Below are positions 57,656 through 64,000 of a stretch of DNA of 64,000 nucleotides, one piece after another. Each line of letters begins with the position of its first letter. The first letter of the stretch is position 1. The translations under genes were made by a program, and so were the position numbers. This DNA comes from Azadirachta indica (taxonomy: Eukaryota; Streptophyta; Magnoliopsida; Sapindales; Meliaceae). The stretch spans positions 9,570,913 through 9,634,912 of the forward strand of contig CM040450.1 in NCBI GenBank assembly GCA_022749755.1, given 5' to 3'. The notes below the pieces were generated by a model. That model was given only the letters and a program-made list of their open reading frames with translations, was not told the origin of the DNA and searched no databases.

Positions 57656-59077
57656 AAATTCTAGCTTAAAGTTATTCAAAAAAGACTTCCACATTTAAAA
57701 AATTTTATTACACATTTTAGAAGTGCATTCAAAGCATTCAAAGCTTATACTTGCTATTCACTCCATTTCGAATACACGTGTTTTTAAACTTATATATCAA
57801 CTTTTTGAGAGATTTATTGAGAGTGTTTGTTGAGTAATTATTAATTCTTGATCACATTCACTTTGTACATACTAATTATAAGAGTATCAAAGAGTATGCA
57901 GTCTCTTCTTAAGTATAAGTGACACTTTTTCAAAGTCACTTAATGTAAGATTTAAGTGACATCTGTTCAAGACTATTTGTTGTAAGGTCTAAGTGGCTAT
58001 AAAAATCGCTTCTACTGTAAAGATTTGTTTGACAATTAAACTTTGACGAGAAGGGTTCGAGGATTGAAGAATGAATATAGTAAAATCATTAACGTGGTTA
58101 GCTTGGAAATGTGGATATGTCAGCCCGAGTATACTGAACCAAATAAGAATATTGTGTTTCGTACCTCTCTTTCTCTATCACTTTGTTTATATTGTACTGA
58201 TGCTTGTTAAATGCACTTGATCATACACTTAGAGCCTAATTTGTTATTATTTACATATTGAGGATCACAATAGTTTGTTGAATTTATTATATTACACAAC
58301 AGAGGATTTGAATTATTTAACATTGAATTGGGATATATATTAGTTTCTTGAGTTAAAGAAAACTCAATCCACTCCTTCTTGGGTTGCTATAGTTGTATGG
58401 TCATTGCCATCATCGAATATACAAAAAAATAAAATAAATAAATACTAAGAATTTTAAATAGAGTAGTTTATTTTCGATATTTTATAGTTAATTTACAAAA
58501 ATAATAAAATTTAAAACTTTAATGAGGTGTTTAAATAAGTAGGATGCTATCATAGAAAATAGTAGGATATCACCACCGCACAATTATCCCATGAATAAAT
58601 TAATGGGGCTGAACTAAAGAAAAGCCGCTTAAAAAATTTGAGAGACATTTATTACTTTTAGAGCTCAATGAAGCAACTTTGTTTATTTTTAATTGTTCCT
58701 TCAATGGGAAAGAAAAATAAAACACTAATCACCATATGTAGATGAATTTGACAACGATATAGTTTGGAGACCTTAGGTTATAAAGAGTTATTGTAAATTA
58801 GGTTAGTGAAAATGAAAATGCTAAACCCAATCCTTAAGCACAAAGGTTTAAATTCAACGCGTTTTATTCACAAAATGAATAACCCATAATATTTTTAACT
58901 TCAAATGAATGAGCTTAATAAAAACATCTTGCACCATGTTCTTAGTACATTTTAAAATCATAAAACATCGATATGCCATAATATAAAAGAGTATGTTCCA
59001 ATACTTTATATTTCATTTGAAAAACTATCCATTTGAAGAACACTTAGGACAAAACATATACAAACAGCACAGTAGGC
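57656..59077. other. Array spacer and upstream region of pseudogene 2
   Basis: No gene; collinear with 36,000-37,397. TATA-like ATATAAAAG near 58,981. Confidence 0.7.
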
Positions 59078-59445
59078 AGGGAGATCCAATCTTTCAAGAC
59101 ATCCAATTTGTTTTTTGTTCACTTTTGGCGCTCTCATAAGTTCTTGTGGCAGTTAATGATCCTATTCCTTTACCTCTACTAACAAAGGAAATTCATGATT
59201 TTCTTGAGCATTGCGAATCTAAGTTAAAACCAGAATGTGGCTAGGCTATAGAAGCGAGTGTATACAAGCATTATAACTTGTCTGGTGAATGTTGCCAACA
59301 ACTTATCGCAAAAGGATGGGCTTGCCACGATAAGCTTGTGCAAGTAATTGCACCATACTAACCTGAGAAAAATATTGCAGACATTCTTGCTAAAAGTGGG
59401 CATATTTAGCATGAGTGTCTGATTCATTCTCCAGTAAAGCATTAA
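59078..59445 (+). pseudogene. ECA1-like pseudogene 2, full length
   Basis: Aligns to all 122 codons of the intact genes. Lesions: start ATG is AGG (59,078-59,080), a 1-bp deletion in the signal-peptide T-run, TAA at the signal-peptide end, TAG after C54-G55, then private ones: TAA in place of the second Tyr of the PYYP motif and TAG in place of the Trp before C114. N99-I-S became N-I-A. The first four lesions are shared with pseudogene 1. Not translatable. Confidence 0.93.
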
Positions 59446-60170
59446 ATAATTTTGTTTATTCTATAATGTAAACTTGAAAGAAATTTAGAAAAGAATAATT
59501 TTAACTTTGTGCATCGAAGATTTTTCATGAGTATGAGTAATAATTAAAACTATTCGCATAAATTCCTCTTCTATTTCGATCGTGACTCCCAATTTACCAT
59601 ATCCAAGCCTTCTCTAATAATATTTTCTTGTTTTTAAAACTTCTGATCAGTATCATTGATGCAAAGCCACTATGTAGCTTTGCAAGAATTAGGCATTTGA
59701 TTATACAGCCAAGTTGAGTGAAGAAAGAAGTAAATAATTTGACAAGCCTACCAATGTGGTGAAGAAATATACCATTAGCAACATTTTTTTTTTTCAATTG
59801 TTCATACAATATATTATGCATTTCATATTTCATTTCATTAAAAATGAATTATGTTTTTTGTTTGATTAAATGTCTTATATTTAATTGTAAAATGTTTGAA
59901 TCAAAAAAAATGTAGTTAGAAAATACAACATTGAAAAGTCTACAATAGTTTGTCAATCAATTTCTAAACATATCAAATTATGAATACAAAATTGGTTTTT
60001 ATTCATAGTACTTTTGAGATATGAAAATATATTTGATATAATATTCAAAAATTGATTTTATATTTAAAAATAGTAAAGATATATTCAATATCATATTTAA
60101 ATTATTGAAGCTTTAGTATTGTAATAAACAACTTGAAATGTTATTAAGTGTTTAACTCCAGTACTAAAGT
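59446..60170. other. 3' flank of pseudogene 2
   Basis: A diverged, shortened version of the array 3' flank (several deletions relative to 55,750-56,640). Ends at about 60,170, where block C begins. No gene. Confidence 0.65.
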
Positions 60171-61168
60171 ATTCCTTGGTTAGGGAAGAAGAGTAAAATT
60201 GAGATAGTGTACAGGTTACTCCCTTTATTGCTTTGATTATGATCAATTTTTTCCCATGTTTTGTTTTATTTTAATCTTTGTGGTTTCGCTATATGTACAA
60301 ACTCCTAAGCAAATTCATTTTCGAGAATTGATGCAATATTATGACATCAACACGATAGGTCCTATGATTTCACTTGAGTGAAATAAAATAAATCGTACAG
60401 GACAAGTGGCAATGATACATCATTCTGACTCAATTTGCACGAATACAGTCGTTTAACAATTTTTATGCATATAATTATTGTTATTTTTATGGTTTTATTT
60501 TTGTTGTATTCAGATCATATATAATCATGACTTTTGCAATTGGAACCCTTTAATTTTTCTTTTTTTTTTTGAATATTAATATGCAATACCCAAATGATCC
60601 TAAACATGATATCGGCAATGTATTTAGTCATAAAATTGATCTAGTTATTTGAGCATAAAAAATCCCATAAGTATAAGGAGATCAAGGAGAAGAAAGCAGT
60701 TAAATGGCAATAATTCTATCTTTTCCTTTTAAATGAATATATACCGAAAGCATATTGATATCAATCCAACATTTCTACGATATGTACCAAATATCTAGTC
60801 ATTCTTTTATGTTGTAGTTTCGTTAAGGACTCGTATATGGTCCTTAGCGATTGAATGTTAAATTATAACAATTTAGCATTGAACTGCTAAGAACTATCAA
60901 CAAGGATGCACAATATAAAAAAATTGGCTTTCGAATTTAATAAATGTTGTCTAAATATCCTTAAACAGTTTTCTACGATTGAAACTCGATTGGATGTGAT
61001 AAGTAGACTTTACATTATAGTGAATTGTTTATGTAGTTTACAATCAGAGTACCTTGATAGAATTTTGAAATCTAACATTCATATTGTATACAAAACCAGT
61101 ACATTAATTAGTTGTAACTACTACCCAAGGGCCATGTCAAGGAACGTTGCAGGACATCAAAGAGCACG
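60171..61168. other. Duplicated non-coding block C, second copy
   Basis: Matches 13,180-14,132. The plus-strand open frame at 60,906-61,208 is not shared as an open frame by the other copy and is not called. Confidence 0.65.
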
Positions 61169-61660
61169 TTATTTTGATGGTAGTCTCTTATATCCTGGCA
61201 GCTTGTAAGAAGGCTCGAAATAGTGAATAGACACCCTTTACCAAAATTTTAGTAGTGATGGTAGTTTTTCGTATCCTGAAGGCTTATTAGAAGGTCTAGA
61301 ATGATGAATAGACACATTTCCTAACATAGAAAGAAATTCTATCGAATGTGGCAGTTTTTCGTATTCTAGAGGCCGATTAGAAGGCCTCGAATGATGAATG
61401 GACACTTTTTTTGACATAAAAAGTGATTTCGTTGAATGCAATAGTCTTTCATATTTGGAGCCTATTGGAAGGTTTAGAGTGATGAATGAACACATTTTCC
61501 ATACATTATAGTGATTCCGTCGAATGTGGTGGTATTTTGTATTCTAGAGACCTATTGGAAGGTTCAGAGTGATGAATTGACACCTTTTCTTATGTACAAA
61601 GGGATTTCGTCGAATGCGACAATCATCCGTATCCAAGAGGCCATCACTGAAAGAGATTTT
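61169..61660 (-). pseudogene. Secreted 30-aa-repeat protein family, 3' part only (copy c)
   Basis: Minus strand. About five 90-bp units (anchors at 61,229, 61,310, 61,400, 61,489 and 61,579) with VSIHHSRPSNRPLEYEKLPH and VSIHHSRPSNKPSGYEKLP, ending in the terminal form EPSYKLPGYKRLPSK and a TAA (61,169-61,171). The open frame 61,238-61,495 covers 85 codons of this. The amino half, including the signal peptide, is gone: at about 61,661 the sequence switches to block B. The same C-terminal form in copies b and c shows where the original protein ended. Confidence 0.55.
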
Positions 61661-62161
61661 GAGGGATGGCTCTAGTTTGTTTTATGTGGGGCTGCAAATA
61701 CAGAATTGGGTGAGTGCAGTGACATTGTGAAGCTTTAGACGAGATGGATAGAACTCATCACTCCGAGGCAATGACCTCTGCGGATTTTCATCCTGCTATT
61801 TGGGGCTTCAAAATCACATTCGAAATCATTGCGCAATTTCCTAGCGTAGCTTTTAGGACTTGATTGTCGGTTCCTTTATTTTCTTTATTTTGAATTCTAT
61901 TCAATTGGTTTCTATAAGGTCCTTAACTCACGTTATTTTGAAAAATTGTGTGTTTAAGCGCATTTTTGTCTTCTAGGAATTTTCACAAACCTTAGTTTTG
62001 TTGTTTATCCGCAACAATGGAAGAATTTTCTATTTGAGAAATTCTCTTACATTTTTGCTACGTCATTCAACAGGTCTTTACTTGGTAGTTGAATTCTTAA
62101 ACCACGATTAAAGTTGCATCCTCATTTTCTTCCAATATATGAAAGTGGAAAGAAAAACACG
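61661..62161. other. Block B, third copy
   Basis: Starts inside block B (GGATGGCTCTAG, as at 46,593) and is nearly identical to 46,593-47,098. Non-coding. Confidence 0.7.
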
Positions 62162-62311
62162 ATGGACAAATATCGTTTATGTATGATAAACCAGTGGAAG
62201 CAAACGGGCCCAAGGAGCAAAATTATGCTTATACTTTCTTCCATTCTTTTTACGCTTGTCTCCATCGATTTATGCAGTTTTTGCACCTTCCCTTATTCTC
62301 TTTCCATGTGA
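62162..62311 (+). CDS. 49-codon ORF in block B, copy 3
   Basis: Same start, stop and length as the copies at 17,008 and 47,099: MDKYRLCMINQWKQ, basic stretch, then IMLILSSILFTLVSIDLCSF. It differs from copy 2 at a handful of residues. No known family; could be a chance frame in a repeat. Confidence 0.25.
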   Translation: MDKYRLCMINQWKQTGPRSKIMLILSSILFTLVSIDLCSFCTFPYSLSM

Positions 62312-62662
62312 TCTTGTGATCCCATAACAAGTAAATAATTCTAATTCATTATATCATTGTTGCAAAGTACTTTTCTCTTTTGCTACTAGTTCAAAACAAA
62401 GGAAATCTTTTCTCAACACAGTATCACGAGATAATCTGCAGATTTTTAAAGTTTTATAAAACAGTAAAAGATATTTATCCCCTTTTATTTACAACTTTTA
62501 AGTCATTAATTTTCTCCATTAAAGACGAAGAAAGTTAACTACTTTCGTCACTCATTGTGGAAAAGAAATAACATATATTTGTAGTTGAAAATTTAATCAG
62601 CAACATATGATCTAAGAAGTTAATGAAAAAAACTGCCAATGGGATCAGTTACATAATTATAA
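62312..62662. other. Block B, 3' part, third copy
   Basis: Non-coding, ends in TATAA (62,658-62,662) before the Copia LTR. Confidence 0.65.
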
Positions 62663-63188
62663 TGTTAAAGTGTGGCTTATTTTCAACATCCAACTGAAAA
62701 ATTTGAAATGTAAAAGTCAGTGGTCGGTGGAGAAAAAAATCGGTGATCTCCATACGAAAGAATTTACCTCAAATTGGCTTGATTTTTTTGAATTTTTTGG
62801 CCCTTAAATTCTTTATAAATAGATGGTTTCTCTCCTTTGTAATTATATCCAAAAAAATTAAGATGGAATTTTTCTTTTGGGTCCCCATCTTTGAAAGATT
62901 TACAATGTTACTTAAATTTCTTGCAAATTTTACATTTAAGCCCATTTAAGTTTGTCGGTATTTGTAAATTGTACCCAAATTTTGTATTATTTTTCAATTT
63001 GATTTTAGTGAAGTATTTGAAGTGCCCGAGGATGTAGGTAATATTTACCGAACCTCTTCAAATTTTTGTGTCCTTCACTTTATGTTGTTGCAGGTTTGTC
63101 AACTTTGCTGTTATTTAGAATTTTTAATTATTATATTTTATAAGCTTTGTATTTTGGGGAATTATTGAGTCATTAAAATATCTTAACA
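62663..63188 (+). mobile_element. Copia 5' LTR, second copy
   Basis: TGTTAAAG to CTTAACA, 526 bp. Nearly identical to 47,600-48,131. Followed by AGTATCAGAGC, the primer-binding site. Confidence 0.9.
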
Positions 63189-64000
63189 AGTAGTATCAGA
63201 GCTGAACGTTCACCTAGGGTAGATACGTGCATAAGAAAAATTCTGTCAAAATGGTTATAATAGCGTCAGGAGTCTGAATTTTAAGTGAAACTATTGTGAC
63301 CCCTTCAGTCTTTTTTGAGAAGTTTTCAAAATGTACTATTCGCTTAAAGGTTTGCTGTAAGCTTTTAAATATAATAATTGATTGAAGAATTTACGGTTAG
63401 TCCGAAATTTAAGTTAATACCTTTTGCTGGTGAAACTAACTTTAGTATTTGATAAAGTACTGTAAAGAATGCATTAGTGCAACATGGTCTTCTTAAAGCA
63501 TTGCTTGACAAAAGGCCGAAAGATTTGGAAGATGTTGATTGGGAGGAACTAAAAGCAAAAGCTATAAGTACGATTAGACTTAGTCTTGCTCCAGAAATCA
63601 AGTATATGATGTTAAATGAAACTTCTCTTGCAAAGTTATGGGAGAAATTAGAAAAACTCTCTATGTCAAAACCCATGACAAATAGACTTTATCTAAAGAA
63701 AGAGCTGTACGAGTTAAAGATGTAGGAGGGTATCGATGCATCAAGCCAGATTAACAAGTACAACAAATGTATTGCTCAGCTTTAGAGTGTAGAGGTCAAG
63801 ATTAATGAAGAAGATCAAGCAATTATTCTATTGGTTTCTTTACCAAAATCATATGAGACATTAGTGACCACACTGCTAGTTGGGAAGCAAATTTTCATAA
63901 TGGATAGGGTCTCAATTACTTTTTAAGAGATTGATAAGATTAAGCAACCAAGCAGCTTTTCTCAAACTGAAGGTCTTGTTGCAAGAGAAGATAACAAGGC
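63189..64000 (+). pseudogene. Copia gag remnant, second copy, cut by window end
   Basis: Primer-binding site then gag with LLKALLDKRPKDLEDVDWEE and LAPEIKYMML. The frame ends in the same TAG (63,723-63,725) as 48,664-48,666, and homologous sequence continues to the window edge. The shared stop shows that it was already dead when duplicated. The open frame on the minus strand here is a shadow. Confidence 0.85.

Noticed and set aside
60906..61208. 100-codon plus-strand frame
   Set aside because: The homologous block at 13,900-14,170 has it interrupted, and it overlaps the 3' end of the minus-strand repeat-protein remnant.
63365..63676. 103-codon minus-strand frame with a Ser-rich stretch, also seen at 48,357-48,542
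   Set aside because: Antisense shadow of the Copia gag remnant.
1..64000. Integrated plant pararetrovirus or organelle-derived DNA
   Set aside because: Every reverse-transcriptase region resolves to Copia, Athila-type Gypsy or LINE by domain order and flanking LTR, primer-binding or target-duplication features. No movement-protein, coat-protein or organelle gene motif was seen.

Overview
The window reads as repeat-dense, A+T-rich nuclear DNA of a flowering plant, most likely a eudicot. The evidence is plant-type Ty1/Copia and Athila-like Ty3/Gypsy retrotransposons, an L1-type plant LINE, a PIF/Harbinger transposon and a hAT-type MITE, together with a plant-only gene family, the ECA1/prolamin-like secreted proteins. 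I cannot name the species. I see no tRNA or rRNA gene, CRISPR array or bacterial-type operon.

Layout. 1-2,345: unassigned DNA, then the 3' end of a minus-strand Copia element with a small internal inversion. 3,170-5,735: decayed PIF/Harbinger element (Myb-like ORF plus transposase, minus). 6,116-9,034: 5'-truncated minus-strand LINE with a 14-bp target duplication. 10,135-15,830: two copies of a minus-strand gene family for a secreted protein made of 30-residue repeats (all copies damaged), separated by a Copia RT/RNase H tail with its 3' LTR. 15,831-17,876: duplicated non-coding blocks with a 49-codon ORF. 17,877-29,774: decayed Athila-like element and nested LTRs. 30,093-33,374: further LTR debris. 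33,375-60,170: a tandem array of ECA1/prolamin-like genes with a unit of about 3.05 kb. It holds four intact, nearly identical 122-codon genes (34,303; 45,582; 52,338; 55,381) and two pseudogenes that share the same lesions (37,398; 59,078). The array is interrupted by a second Athila-like element (37,576-44,520) and by a block carrying a Copia 5' half fused to an Athila fragment (46,160-51,617). 60,171-64,000: a further copy of the peptide-repeat and small-ORF blocks, then a second copy of the Copia 5' half that runs off the window.

The only clearly functional genes are the four ECA1-like genes. Each has its own TATA box exactly 97 bp upstream of the ATG, and each encodes a signal peptide plus a six-cysteine domain. 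They probably give a dosage-amplified, redundant secreted product; the family is typically expressed in reproductive cells, but expression cannot be read from sequence. Almost everything else is transposon wreckage and local segmental duplication. The least familiar item is the secreted 30-residue-repeat protein family, which I do not recognise.
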